From JBEKOF01 sp049513975 (GTDB lineage Bacteria > Verrucomicrobiota > Verrucomicrobiia > Limisphaerales > Palsa-1400), in assembly GCA_049513975.1 (NCBI GenBank), contig JBEKVM010000009.1, forward strand, positions 24,392-88,391: 64,000 nucleotides of DNA, in the 5' to 3' direction. Made by a program: the position numbers and the translations under genes. Each line of letters begins with the position of its first letter. Position 1 is the first letter of the stretch. Below the pieces are notes generated by a model. It saw nothing but the letters and a program-made list of their open reading frames with translations, was not told the origin of the DNA and did no database searches. This document shows, piece after piece, positions 45,293 through 53,303 of this stretch.

Positions 45293-45943
45293 TCAAAAGT
45301 CATCCTGGACGTTCAGGCGGTCGGTTTTGAATGCGTAGATGGTTTTTATCTGGGAGGCTGTGGCCGTGCGTTCGAACCAGGCAGCGGAACAGTAACGGTA
45401 CTGGCTGGCCACGGCGACAAGACCATGCTTCACAGGATTCTGATGAACATAATTCAACCGCGCCAAGTAGGAGCGCTCGTGCGTGAGACGGCTGTCCCAG
45501 TAGTTGTGCCACACTTTCCGCCCCGGCGCAGACGCATTGCAGTTCAGCGCGATAGCTGTGCGGGAGTGAAGTTCGCGCAGAAAGGTGACGAGTGTCCCAG
45601 CCTGCGGAGGAGAGTGGGCGATGAAATGATAGTGGTTTGGAAACACTGCCCACGCTTCAAGCTGCCAGCCATGCGCGGCAGCAATCTGGAGCAGAGCTTG
45701 ATGGAGCATTCGCAGAAGCGGGCCGTCCGTGAAAAACCGTGCTTTACCGTAGGTGCCGGCAGTGACCAGGTAGGTGCCTGCTTCCGCAAGCCGATGGGTT
45801 GGAGCGTGCGGCCATGTGGTTTTGGATTCAGGGCCGGATGGAGGGGTGGATGGCGCCACGTTTTTCGTTGAAAGCGGCGGCAAGCCGCCGCACTCCAAAA
45901 GGGGGGGCTTGCCGGGGTCGCTGCTGTTGGAGGAAGAGGACAT
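45293..45943 (-). CDS. REP-associated tyrosine transposase (RAYT, Y1_Tnp family)
   Basis: 216 residues with the IS200/Y1 transposase core. APTHRLAEAGTYLVTAGTYG starts the domain, VFPNHYHFIAHSP holds the HUH metal motif (H-Y-H), and YLARLNYVHQNPVKHGLV carries the catalytic-type tyrosine. These enzymes nick and mobilise REP hairpins as single strands. The ORF start abuts the acpS stop (TGAATG), and its first 45 or so codons run through a REP hairpin (LLECGGLPPLS), so the functional start may be further in, near the PHAPTHR segment. REP-like hairpins in opposite orientation bracket the gene, supporting a domesticated RAYT rather than an intact insertion sequence. Confidence 0.88.
   Translation of the reverse strand: MSSSSNSSDPGKPPLLECGGLPPLSTKNVAPSTPPSGPESKTTWPHAPTHRLAEAGTYLVTAGTYGKARFFTDGPLLRMLHQALLQIAAAHGWQLEAWAVFPNHYHFIAHSPPQAGTLVTFLRELHSRTAIALNCNASAPGRKVWHNYWDSRLTHERSYLARLNYVHQNPVKHGLVAVASQYRYCSAAWFERTATASQIKTIYAFKTDRLNVQDDF
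45874..45891. repeat. REP-like hairpin inside the RAYT 5' coding region
   Basis: GCGGCGGC-AA-GCCGCCGC is a perfect 8-bp stem. On the minus strand it reads GGAGT before and TTTC after, the same flanks as the copy at 45262. It is translated as part of ECGGLPPLS in the RAYT reading frame. Confidence 0.75.
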
Positions 45944-46321
45944 TCATCCTTCCAGGATGGCCATGGCGGTGGCGTGCTTTTCGGTGTGGCTGAGGGTGAT
46001 GTGAACGCAGCGGGCGCCGCGCCGGGCCAGCAGTTCCAGGCCTTTGCCGTGCAGGATGACGTAGGGTTCGCCGGAGTCCTTCCGGGCAATTTCCATGTCC
46101 TGCCAGCCCAGTTGCGCGCCGATGCCGGTGCCGAAAGCTTTTGAGATGGCTTCCTTGGCGGCAAAACGGGCGGCGAGAAAAGGGCCGGGAAATTTGTGGG
46201 ACAGACAGTAGCCCATTTCGCCGGGATGAAGAATGCGCTTGAGAAATCGTTCGCCGTGCTTTTCGCGGGCGGTTTCAACCCGGTCCACTTCGATGATGTC
46301 TATGCCGCTGCCTAAAATCAC
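45944..46321 (-). CDS. acpS: holo-[acyl-carrier-protein] synthase
   Basis: A 125-residue enzyme that transfers 4'-phosphopantetheine from CoA to acyl carrier protein. The family motifs are complete: GSGIDIIEVDRVE (catalytic D), FLAARFAAKEAISKAFGTGI with the WQDMEI segment, and VHITLSHTEKHATA. It lies 6 nt after pdxJ, the same pdxJ-acpS order as in E. coli, and is directly followed by the RAYT frame. The length is typical and the start ATG is unambiguous. Chemically it depends on CoA, whose last biosynthetic enzyme (coaE) is also encoded in the window. Confidence 0.94.
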   Translation of the reverse strand: MILGSGIDIIEVDRVETAREKHGERFLKRILHPGEMGYCLSHKFPGPFLAARFAAKEAISKAFGTGIGAQLGWQDMEIARKDSGEPYVILHGKGLELLARRGARCVHITLSHTEKHATAMAILEG

Positions 46322-46327
46322 TGCCGG

Positions 46328-47083
46328 TCAAGGTTCAAGGGTGGCGCGGGTGGTTTCTTGCATGACCAGGAGCATCTCGCGCACGGCCGTGGCCAAGCCC
46401 ACGACGAGGGCGCGGCTGATGATGCTGTGGCCAATGTTTAATTCAACCAAATGGGGCGCCGCCAGCAGGGCGGGGAGATTCTGGTAGTTCAAGCCGTGGC
46501 CGGCATTGACGCGCAAACCCAGGGCATGGGCCTGCGCGGCGGCGGCCAGGAGGAGTTCCATTTCCCGGGCGCGCTCGTGTTTGCGATGGAAATTTTCCGC
46601 GAAGGAACCGGTGTTCAGCTCGATGAATTGCGCGCCGACCTGGGCGGCGGCTTCCACTTGCGCCGGGACAGGCGAAATGAAGAGGCTGACCTCGATGCCG
46701 GCGCCGTTCATCATCCGGCGGGTTTCCGCCAGCGCCAGCCAATGCGCCGCCACGTCCAGGCCGCCTTCCGTGGTCAATTCGGCGCGCCGCTCGGGCACCA
46801 GGCAAACCACGTCCGGTCTCAGGCGCAGCGCCACGGCCACGATTTCCGGCGTGTTGGCCATTTCCAGATTGAGGCGGGTTTTGACGACCTGGCGAAGTTT
46901 GATGATGTCCCGGTCCTGGATGTGCCTGCGGTCTTCGCGCAGGTGGGCGGTGATGCCGTGAGCGCCCGCCGCTTCGCAAATCAGCGCGGCTTCAATCGGG
47001 TCAGGCTCGCCGCGATCCCGCCCGTGATAGCGCGCCTCGCGCAAGGTGGCGACGTGATCAATGTTCACCCCGAGTTTGAGCAT
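46328..47083 (-). CDS. pdxJ: pyridoxine 5'-phosphate synthase
   Basis: A 251-residue TIM-barrel enzyme condensing 1-deoxy-D-xylulose 5-phosphate with 3-amino-2-oxopropyl phosphate to form pyridoxine 5'-phosphate. Conserved parts are LGVNIDHVATLREAR (with the catalytic His), GITAHLREDRRHIQDRDI, VCLVPERRAELTTEGGLD, IELNTGSFAENF, RVNAGHGLNYQN and ELNIGHSIISRAL. The length and start match the family. It lies between the lipoprotein gene (9 nt upstream) and acpS (6 nt downstream), all on the minus strand, so the three are likely one transcript. It indicates the DXP-dependent vitamin B6 route. Confidence 0.95.
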   Translation of the reverse strand: MLKLGVNIDHVATLREARYHGRDRGEPDPIEAALICEAAGAHGITAHLREDRRHIQDRDIIKLRQVVKTRLNLEMANTPEIVAVALRLRPDVVCLVPERRAELTTEGGLDVAAHWLALAETRRMMNGAGIEVSLFISPVPAQVEAAAQVGAQFIELNTGSFAENFHRKHERAREMELLLAAAAQAHALGLRVNAGHGLNYQNLPALLAAPHLVELNIGHSIISRALVVGLATAVREMLLVMQETTRATLEP

Positions 47084-47092
47084 GGCAATGGA

Positions 47093-48736
47093 TCAGGGGC
47101 TGTTTGGTTTGATGCCAGGTCCGGACATTTTCGCCGGAGGCGGCAGGAGACTGGGGTTGATCCCCGGCGAACCGGTGCCGCTGAGCCAGTGGGAGAGCAG
47201 GACCAATTCCAGGGAGGTGACGGCGAAAGGAGATTTGCGCACCACCGTCAATTCAGCCGGCGCCGTGCGGGTGATTTCAGTGACCGTGTCGTGGTCCCTG
47301 AGCATGGGCGTCACGCCGCTAAGCCAATTTTCCACCACGACCATGGGGGGCCGGACGCGCGGGCGGGCGGGGGCATTGTTGGTGGAAACGATCGCCTGGG
47401 GAGGCGCCTGCATTCGCGGGAGAACAGGCAGCATGCCGCTGAGCAAGCGCCACTGCTCCAGCCGGTTTCCCGTTCCCTCCCAATCGTAATAGACCAGGTT
47501 GGTGCGGCCGAGAATTTGTTGGAACAGCCCGTCTGGCGCGGGCTTGTTTCTCAACTCCAGCGGAAAAAAGGCGGCCATGAGATACTGGCCGTTGGTTTCG
47601 GGCGCCACTTGTATAACGGGGAACAGGATCGGGCACAGATCTGCCCAAAGCAGCGTCTTGCGCTCCGGTTGCCAGCGCAGGTCGCCCCAGCCCCTCTGCT
47701 TCAAGGCGGGATTGAAAGCCGCCGTCGCCTCAGTCCCGATGCGCTGGATGGAGGTGGTCGCGTCCGCCACCGGCCAGGCCCCGTAGCTTTGCAGGCCCAT
47801 CTCCCCCAACGCCCAAACATAAAACTGTCCGGCCAACGGATTATCCGTCAACTGGGAAAGAGCTTCGCCGGGGTCCAGATAGGCGGCGAGGTCCTGGCCC
47901 GCCGTAAAACTGATCAATGGATCGCGGATTATCTTGGTCGGAATGCGCCAGGCGTCGTACTTCCACGGGACTGGTTTGGGATAGATCACCTTGGCCGACA
48001 TGAACAACGACTGATCCGGGGCGGTGAAGGTGATTTTGGTGCGGGCCAGTTGGAGAAGATGGGGCAAGTCTGGCAACCAGTGACTCAATCGCGGCCAATC
48101 CAGGTCGGCTTCCAGCCAGCTTTGGTTGAGAGCGGGGCCGGGCCGGCCCTTCTGCCTGACTTGTTGCAGGTATTGCGTTTGCAGGGCGCCGAGGCCGTCG
48201 CCGCTGCCGGCCAGCAGCCAATCCTTGGCGCGCACGATCCAGAGCGGTTGGCCCCCGGCCAGTTTCCATTGCTGGCCGGTGAACTCCTGCGCCTTGATAC
48301 TTTGGCCCGGCGCGCCCATCACCTTGGGCACCGCCGCCTGCCAGGCCTGCGCGCGCTGCTCGTTCAAGCGCAGCGCCACCATGAAATTGAGCGGCCCGTT
48401 CGGCGCGCCGCCCACCGCCCAGAGCGACTCGGCGGACAGAAGATCGTCGAGCAACGGGCGCAAGGCGGAGGCGGACTCGTCATTGGTGCTCCCGAAGAGG
48501 GATCTGCCCAGCCAGCCGGAAAACCGGCTCAAGGCCAGGTTTCGAAATTCCAGGCTCGGCGCCAGCGTCAGGGTTTTCTTGACGTTGTCAAAATTGGTGT
48601 TGTTCGCCAGGTTGGCGCTGCCGGCAAAATGCCAGGTGGCGGCGGCGTTGTCCTCCGCGGCCGCCTTGCCGGGGGTGTTGGAACACGCCGCCAAAACGAG
48701 GCCCAACCCCAGCCCGATAATTCTCAGAAATCGCAT
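47093..48736 (-). CDS. predicted lipoprotein of unknown function
   Basis: A 547-residue protein with a lipoprotein signal (GLGLGLVLAACSN, Cys18 lipobox). The mature part is a mixed alpha/beta domain with repeated segments such as LWAVGGAPNGPLNFMVALRL and LWIVRAKDWLLAGSGDGLG, recalling proteins annotated in this phylum as DUF3352-like, though I cannot confirm this. The C-terminus is proline-rich (PSLLPPPAKMSGPGIKPNSP). No enzyme motif is visible. It is upstream of pdxJ by 9 nt and probably leads that operon. It should sit in the outer membrane or periplasm; its role is unknown. Confidence 0.6.
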   Translation of the reverse strand: MRFLRIIGLGLGLVLAACSNTPGKAAAEDNAAATWHFAGSANLANNTNFDNVKKTLTLAPSLEFRNLALSRFSGWLGRSLFGSTNDESASALRPLLDDLLSAESLWAVGGAPNGPLNFMVALRLNEQRAQAWQAAVPKVMGAPGQSIKAQEFTGQQWKLAGGQPLWIVRAKDWLLAGSGDGLGALQTQYLQQVRQKGRPGPALNQSWLEADLDWPRLSHWLPDLPHLLQLARTKITFTAPDQSLFMSAKVIYPKPVPWKYDAWRIPTKIIRDPLISFTAGQDLAAYLDPGEALSQLTDNPLAGQFYVWALGEMGLQSYGAWPVADATTSIQRIGTEATAAFNPALKQRGWGDLRWQPERKTLLWADLCPILFPVIQVAPETNGQYLMAAFFPLELRNKPAPDGLFQQILGRTNLVYYDWEGTGNRLEQWRLLSGMLPVLPRMQAPPQAIVSTNNAPARPRVRPPMVVVENWLSGVTPMLRDHDTVTEITRTAPAELTVVRKSPFAVTSLELVLLSHWLSGTGSPGINPSLLPPPAKMSGPGIKPNSP

Positions 48737-48836
48737 AAAGGACTGTTACTCATGCCAGACGCCAGCGCCTTTGGCAAACTTGAATTCCGGTTTTTTCCGG
48801 CTTGCTTTGCCCGCCGCGCCGCTGTTCTTTGCAGCC

Positions 48837-49283
48837 GTGTCTGGACGCTTTTTCAAGCTTTGGCTGCCGGTGATTCTGTGGATGACCCTGATCTTTGGCG
48901 CCTCCACCAGCCTGGGCCGGCCGGAAAACACCTCCCTTTTTGTCCGGCCTTTCCTGCTCTGGCTCAACCCGCGCATGTCGGAGGAAACCATCGAAAAAAT
49001 TCATTTTGTGGTGCGAAAAACAGCCCATTTTGTCGAATACAGCATTTTGGGGTTGCTGCTGTGGCGGCTGATCCATTTCGACCCCGCTTGGGCGGCCTGC
49101 CGGTCCAGGGAATTATTGACGGCGCTGCTGGTCGCGGCTTTGTACGGGGCGTCGGATGAATTCCACCAATGCTTTGTGCCCGGGCGGCAGGCCGCCGTGC
49201 GCGATGTCTTGCTCGACACCTGCGGCGCGGCTTTTGGTCTGGCGGCGCTTTGGGCCGCGCGCCGGCGGCGGTCCAAAATGTAA
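48837..49283 (+). CDS. VanZ-like membrane protein
   Basis: About 148 residues from a GTG at 48837. Hydrophobic helices (LWLPVILWMTLIFGAST, VEYSILGLLLWRLI, TALLVAALYGASDEFHQCF and the C-terminal AAFGLAALWA) and the motif KIHFVVRKTAHFVEYSILG followed by GASDEFHQCFVPGRQAAVRD are the VanZ-family signature. VanZ confers low-level teicoplanin resistance in enterococci, but most family members have unknown envelope roles. No ATG fits; the frame is open further upstream with hydrophobic sequence, so the start could be an earlier TTG. It lies 5 nt before the comEC-like gene. Confidence 0.75.
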   Translation: MSGRFFKLWLPVILWMTLIFGASTSLGRPENTSLFVRPFLLWLNPRMSEETIEKIHFVVRKTAHFVEYSILGLLLWRLIHFDPAWAACRSRELLTALLVAALYGASDEFHQCFVPGRQAAVRDVLLDTCGAAFGLAALWAARRRRSKM

Positions 49284-49288
49284 TTCCC

Positions 49289-51700
49289 GTGAAACGCCCG
49301 CTCCTGCCTGTGGCGTTGTGCTATGCGGGCGGTGTCGTGCTCGGGGAATGGGCGCATCCGCCGCTGGCGGCGTTGTTCGTGGCGGCCATGGCGGCGGGAT
49401 TGGCCGCGCTGGCCTGGAACTCCGGGCGGGTTTGGCTTTTGGGCGCGCTGCTGCTGCTGGCGGGTTGGGCAAACCTGGAACAGCACACGGCGGTGGTTTC
49501 GCCCCATGATTTGCGCCTCTTGCTCGGACCGGCCCCGGAAGATGTCAAGTTGCGCGGCATTATATGCGCTTCGCCCACTCCGCGGATTTTCGAGCGCGGC
49601 GCCAGGGAATTCTGGCATACCGGCACGCTGCTGCGGGCGGCGGAAATCTGGCGCGGCGGCCATTGGCAGCCGGCCTGGGGAAAAGTCATTGCCGGCACTT
49701 CGGGAATTTTGCCCGCCGATTTTTTCAACGGACGCAGCGTGGAGGTCAGCGGCATCATTCGTCCGCTGCGCGGCCCGCTGGCGGACGGCTTGTTTGATCC
49801 GCGCCGGTATTATCAGCGCCAGGAGGTTTATTTCCAGTTGCAGGCCGACTCCACCAACGCCTGGCTCCCGTTGGGGCCGGCGGAGGAGGTGCCAGTGTCG
49901 GACCGTTTCAACGGGTGGGCGCGCCGGACGCTGGCGCTGGGGTTGCCGGAGGAAGACGAGGCCCAGCGCCTGATGTGGACCCTGGCGCTGGATTGGAAGG
50001 CGCCGCTGACGGAAAGCGTGGAAGACCCGTTCATGAGGGCGGGAACTTTCCACATTTTCGCCGTGGATGGACTGCGCATCGGGTTGCTGGCGGCCATCGG
50101 CATCGGATTGCTGCGCGCGCTGCAAATGCCGCGCGCCCTTTGCGGGCTGCTGGTCATTCCGGTGATCTGGTTTTATGCGGGGCTGACGGGATGGCCGGCC
50201 TCGGCTGTGCGGGCGGCGATCATGATGAGCATCGTCATTGGGGGATGGGCGGTGAAGCGGCCCGGAGATTTGATCAATTCACTTTTCGCCGCCGCGTTGA
50301 TCATCCTGGTGTGGGACCCGCAACAACTTTTTCAGGCGGGATTTCAACTTTCATTTCTAATTGTGTTGTGCATCGCTGTGCTGGCGCTGCCCATGCGGCG
50401 GTTTCTCTACGCCCGCTTTTTTCCACCGGACCAATTCGTCCCCGACGAAGTGCGGCCGGGCTGGCAGGTGTGGACGGAGGCCTTGCGGCGGCGGGGGATT
50501 GACATGTTTGTGATGTCGCTGGCGGCCTTTCTCGGCTCCCTCCCGCTCACGGCCTGTTATTTTCATCTTTTCACCCCGGTGGGAGTGCCGGCCAACATCG
50601 TCGTCGTGCCGCTGACGGCGCTGGCTTTGATGAGTTGCATGGCCAGCCTGCTGACCGGCGGCTGGTTTCCCCCGCTGGCCGTCTTGTTCAATCATGCCGG
50701 CTGGTTTTGGATGAAGTGCATTATTGCCGCCAGCCAATGGTCGGCCCACTGGCCGGCCGGCAATTGGTATGTTTCCTCGCCGCGGCCCATGACGTTTGTC
50801 TGGTATTACGCGGTGCTGCTGGCCGTTTTCACCGGCTGGATTTTTCGCGCCAAACACAAGCGGCTGCTTCTGGCCGCGCTCGTTCTCCTCAGCGTCCTCT
50901 GGGTCGTGGACCGCGAACAGCAACGCGGCGCGGCCCGGCTGGACGTGCTGGCCCTGCGCGGGGCGCCGGCCTTTTTCGTCCCCGGTTCCGGGACAAACCG
51001 GGACTTGCTGGCGGATTGCGGCGACGCCGAGTCGGCCGAAGCGATCGTCAGGCCGTTCCTTCACGCCCAGGGGGTCAACCGCCTGCGGAACTTCTGTTTG
51101 ACCGCCGGCTACCAGCAAAGCGTCGGCGGCGCGGAAATCGTCTTGACTAATTTCGCCCCCACCGCCGTTTTCGCCGGCCCGGCCCGCGTCCGTTCCCCGG
51201 CTTACCGGCGCGTCGAGGCGGAGTTGGCGCAGACTCCCGGCCTTTGGCGGACGGTGCAGGACGGCGACGTCCTGGACGGCTGGTCCGTTCTCCACCCCGG
51301 CGCGGAGGATAGATTAGCGGCAGCGGACGAAGTTTCCCTGGCGCTGCAACGAAGCGTTCACGGCCATTCCGTTCTTCTCCTTTCCGCCCTGGGCCGGGAC
51401 GGACAAAACCTGCTGATGACCCGCCACCCGGAGCTGCGCGCGGAGATCGTGGTGGCGGGGCTGCCGGCGCGGGACGAACCGCTGGACGGGCCGCTGCTGG
51501 ATTTGCTCCAGCCCAGCCTCATCATCATCGCCGATGCCGAGCTTCCCGCCACGCGGCGGGCGACGGCAAAATTGCGCGAGCGCCTGGCCCAACGCAACGG
51601 GGTGCGCGTCCTCTACTGCCGCGACACCGGCTCCCTCACCCTCCTCATCCGCCGCGGCGGCTGGGTGGTCCGCGATGCCGGCGGCACAACCAAGGACTGA
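49289..51700 (+). CDS. ComEC/Rec2-family competence membrane protein, degenerate MBL domain
   Basis: About 803 residues from the GTG at 49289. N-terminal helices (LLPVALCYAGGVVLGEW) are followed by a DUF4131-like OB region (VEVSGIIRPLRGPLADGLFDPRRYYQRQ). The Competence domain follows, with HIFAVDGLRIGLLAAIGIGL, WPASAVRAAIMMSIVIGGW, FQAGFQLSFLIVLCIAVLAL and many transmembrane helices. The C-terminal region aligns in position with the ComEC metallo-beta-lactamase domain (LDVLALRGAPAFFV). The usual TH.D.DH..G metal motif is replaced by LTAGYQQSVGGA, so nuclease activity is doubtful. It would form the channel for DNA import if competence operates here; the pilus genes at 2-4554 could supply the uptake pilus. 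It is preceded by the VanZ-like gene. Confidence 0.82.
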   Translation: MKRPLLPVALCYAGGVVLGEWAHPPLAALFVAAMAAGLAALAWNSGRVWLLGALLLLAGWANLEQHTAVVSPHDLRLLLGPAPEDVKLRGIICASPTPRIFERGAREFWHTGTLLRAAEIWRGGHWQPAWGKVIAGTSGILPADFFNGRSVEVSGIIRPLRGPLADGLFDPRRYYQRQEVYFQLQADSTNAWLPLGPAEEVPVSDRFNGWARRTLALGLPEEDEAQRLMWTLALDWKAPLTESVEDPFMRAGTFHIFAVDGLRIGLLAAIGIGLLRALQMPRALCGLLVIPVIWFYAGLTGWPASAVRAAIMMSIVIGGWAVKRPGDLINSLFAAALIILVWDPQQLFQAGFQLSFLIVLCIAVLALPMRRFLYARFFPPDQFVPDEVRPGWQVWTEALRRRGIDMFVMSLAAFLGSLPLTACYFHLFTPVGVPANIVVVPLTALALMSCMASLLTGGWFPPLAVLFNHAGWFWMKCIIAASQWSAHWPAGNWYVSSPRPMTFVWYYAVLLAVFTGWIFRAKHKRLLLAALVLLSVLWVVDREQQRGAARLDVLALRGAPAFFVPGSGTNRDLLADCGDAESAEAIVRPFLHAQGVNRLRNFCLTAGYQQSVGGAEIVLTNFAPTAVFAGPARVRSPAYRRVEAELAQTPGLWRTVQDGDVLDGWSVLHPGAEDRLAAADEVSLALQRSVHGHSVLLLSALGRDGQNLLMTRHPELRAEIVVAGLPARDEPLDGPLLDLLQPSLIIIADAELPATRRATAKLRERLAQRNGVRVLYCRDTGSLTLLIRRGGWVVRDAGGTTKD

Positions 51701-51715
51701 GGATCAATCCTGGTT

Positions 51716-51812
51716 GGTAGGGCGGGCAGTCCTCTGCCCGCCGTCGGGCATTGGCCGGGGAATGAGCGTCACGCTGCTGTCGTGCGGCGGGCAGAGGACT
51801 GCCCGCCCTACC
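51716..51812. repeat. inverted pair of REP-like hairpins (BIME-like)
   Basis: Two 28-bp arms (51716-51743 and 51785-51812) are perfect inverted copies. Each is itself a hairpin with GGCGGGCAG/CTGCCCGCC stems around TCCT or AGGA. A solo copy with one change is at 35012-35039. No target duplication is evident. Confidence 0.8.
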
Positions 51813-51841
51813 CGCCACCACCGGCGCATTGCAAAAATCCG

Positions 51842-51965
51842 GTAATGCCTCAGTGACGGATGGCAGGGACGGCTCGCCGAGCCGTCCGCGGGTGTTTTCC
51901 GCCGGAGCGGACGCCTCGGCGAGGTGTCCCTGCCTTTCCAAGGCCCGCCGTCACTGAGGCATTAC
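51842..51965. mobile_element. MITE-like element, 124 bp, 18-bp TIRs, 8-bp TSD
   Basis: Perfect 18-bp terminal inverted repeats GTAATGCCTCAGTGACGG (51842-51859) and its complement (51948-51965) are flanked by the direct repeat AAAATCCG (51834-51841 and 51966-51973). Inside, two REP-like hairpins (51862-51887 and 51909-51934) face each other with 23 of 26 positions matching. No ORF for a transposase is present. The terminal repeat differs from that of the element at 39375, but the 8-bp target size is the same. Confidence 0.85.
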
Positions 51966-52151
51966 AAAATCCGCAACTTTTCCTTTGACCGCTTTGAATT
52001 TAACCACTATTATACATTCAGTGATTGCGAAAGGCGCAAGAGGCGGGAGTCGCGGCGAAGGGTTCAAACCCATCGGCAACCCCGCGCGTTGGGTCGCAAT
52101 GCCGGCTGCGCGCGACCGGGTTCGGGTCGGTCCGCCCCACAGGGCCTATGC

Positions 52152-52169
52152 GTCCCATCCGTCCCATCA
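52152..52169. repeat. 9-bp tandem word repeat
   Basis: GTCCCATCC is followed directly by GTCCCATCA in the 663-nt intergenic region after comEC. Confidence 0.8.
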
Positions 52170-52176
52170 TTTTGAG

Positions 52177-52216
52177 TTAATTCCACTTAATTCCACTTAT
52201 TTCCAGGTAATTCCAC
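52177..52216. repeat. 4 x 10-bp tandem repeat
   Basis: Units TTAATTCCAC, TTAATTCCAC, TTATTTCCAG and GTAATTCCAC follow one another without gaps, an imperfect 10-bp array matching one helical turn. It lies 148 nt before the next gene start. Confidence 0.85.
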
Positions 52217-52363
52217 TTCCGGCAGGGTGGGGGACCCATGCCCGAAAGTTCGAGGGATTGGCGGCGCGGGCCTCGTTCTCCCTTGTGAAGAGCGGAACGC
52301 CGCCCCGAATCGGCTTGGCGTTTCCTCCAACACGCGAGACAATGAAAACAGCCCAAAACTGAT

Positions 52364-53290
52364 ATGAAATCGAACTCCATTTTCTTCACCACCCTGACCC
52401 TGGCCGCCCCGCTGGCGTTTTTGCTGCAAGGCAGCGTCCTGGCCCAGGACGACGGCGCAACCAACACCCCGCCGCCCGCTCAAGAGCCGGGGGCGGGCGC
52501 GGGTGCCCCTGCGTCAACAGCCTGGGACAATGTGGAATTCTTCTTTCCTGGCGGCAAACCCTCCGAATTCGTTTCCGCCGTGGAGAAGCAATACAAAGTT
52601 GATTGGGCGAAGGTTGCGGACATCCCGAACAACATGCAATTCGTCCACATTCCGGCGTTACGCATGAACCGGCAGTCCGCTGACAACATCGTTGGCGGCA
52701 GACGGGGTGGAGGAGGCGGATTCGGAGGCGGCGTTGGCGGCGTAGGCGGTCTTGGAGGAGGTGGGGGCGGAGTAGGAGGTGGCTTTGGCGGCGGCGGTGG
52801 CTTTGGCGGAGGGGGCGGTCGCCGGGGAGGCTTTGCCGCGGCAGATCGCAGCCCGCTGGATGCCTTGATCGCTCTCTACAATAGCCTGGAACAGGCGAAA
52901 CCGGAGTTGGGACGCTTGACGGTGGAAGGAGATTTGGCGAAACCTTCGGTCGTGATCTTCCACTCCAACTTATCTCCGACCACGCAGCCAACCCGCAAAA
53001 TGAAGGCCTTCGCGTTGAAGGGAATTCCCGCGAATGAATGGGATAGGCTAAACACGCAGATACATGACGAATTTGAAGTCGAGTTTGAGCGCCAGAAGGC
53101 TCTTGCAGAAGAAACTCGAGCGCCAATGCCCATTTGGAAAGCCGATGTTGGTCTCAACCATGACACCGGCCTGCTCGTAGTGTCCGGACCTGAATGGGCC
53201 GTGGAAGCGGCGGAATCCTTTGTCACCGCCTGGCACGCCAACCATCCGGCCGCCGCCCCGCCGACGGGGTTGCCAGCGGGCCAGAAGTAA
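52364..53290 (+). CDS. exported glycine-rich protein with secretin N-domain-like ends
   Basis: 308 residues with a signal peptide (TLAAPLAFLLQGSVLAQD). An STN-like segment (WDNVEFFFPGGKPSEFVSAV, about 54-108) is followed by a glycine-rich block (about 110-163, FGGG/VGG repeats) like the one in the secretin at 1753. The C-terminal part includes ADVGLNHDTGLLVVSGPEWA, which resembles the ring-forming secretin N domain ('tg.liV.G.....v..ai'). There is no secretin beta-barrel, so it may be a periplasmic sensor or accessory subunit. It lies 13 nt before an ECF sigma factor gene on the same strand. Domain calls are by eye and tentative. Confidence 0.65.
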   Translation: MKSNSIFFTTLTLAAPLAFLLQGSVLAQDDGATNTPPPAQEPGAGAGAPASTAWDNVEFFFPGGKPSEFVSAVEKQYKVDWAKVADIPNNMQFVHIPALRMNRQSADNIVGGRRGGGGGFGGGVGGVGGLGGGGGGVGGGFGGGGGFGGGGGRRGGFAAADRSPLDALIALYNSLEQAKPELGRLTVEGDLAKPSVVIFHSNLSPTTQPTRKMKAFALKGIPANEWDRLNTQIHDEFEVEFERQKALAEETRAPMPIWKADVGLNHDTGLLVVSGPEWAVEAAESFVTAWHANHPAAAPPTGLPAGQK

Positions 53291-53303
53291 AGAGAAGCCA
53301 ACC

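Larger units (their letters stand above)
51974..52363. other. intergenic region with short tandem words, no gene supported
   Basis: This stretch precedes the glycine-rich exported protein gene. It holds two short tandem repeats (52152-52169 and 52177-52216), and no tRNA or credible coding frame. A 125-codon open frame exists here but has no family features and runs through the repeats. Confidence 0.5.

Noticed and set aside
52060..52071. GGGTTCAAACCC resembling a tRNA T-arm
   Set aside because: Only two base pairs flank the TTCAAAC loop in register, and the upstream sequence has no matching acceptor, D or anticodon stems.
51985..52362. 125-codon open frame on the plus strand before the glycine-rich gene
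   Set aside because: It crosses the 9-bp and 10-bp tandem repeats and shows no domain-like sequence.
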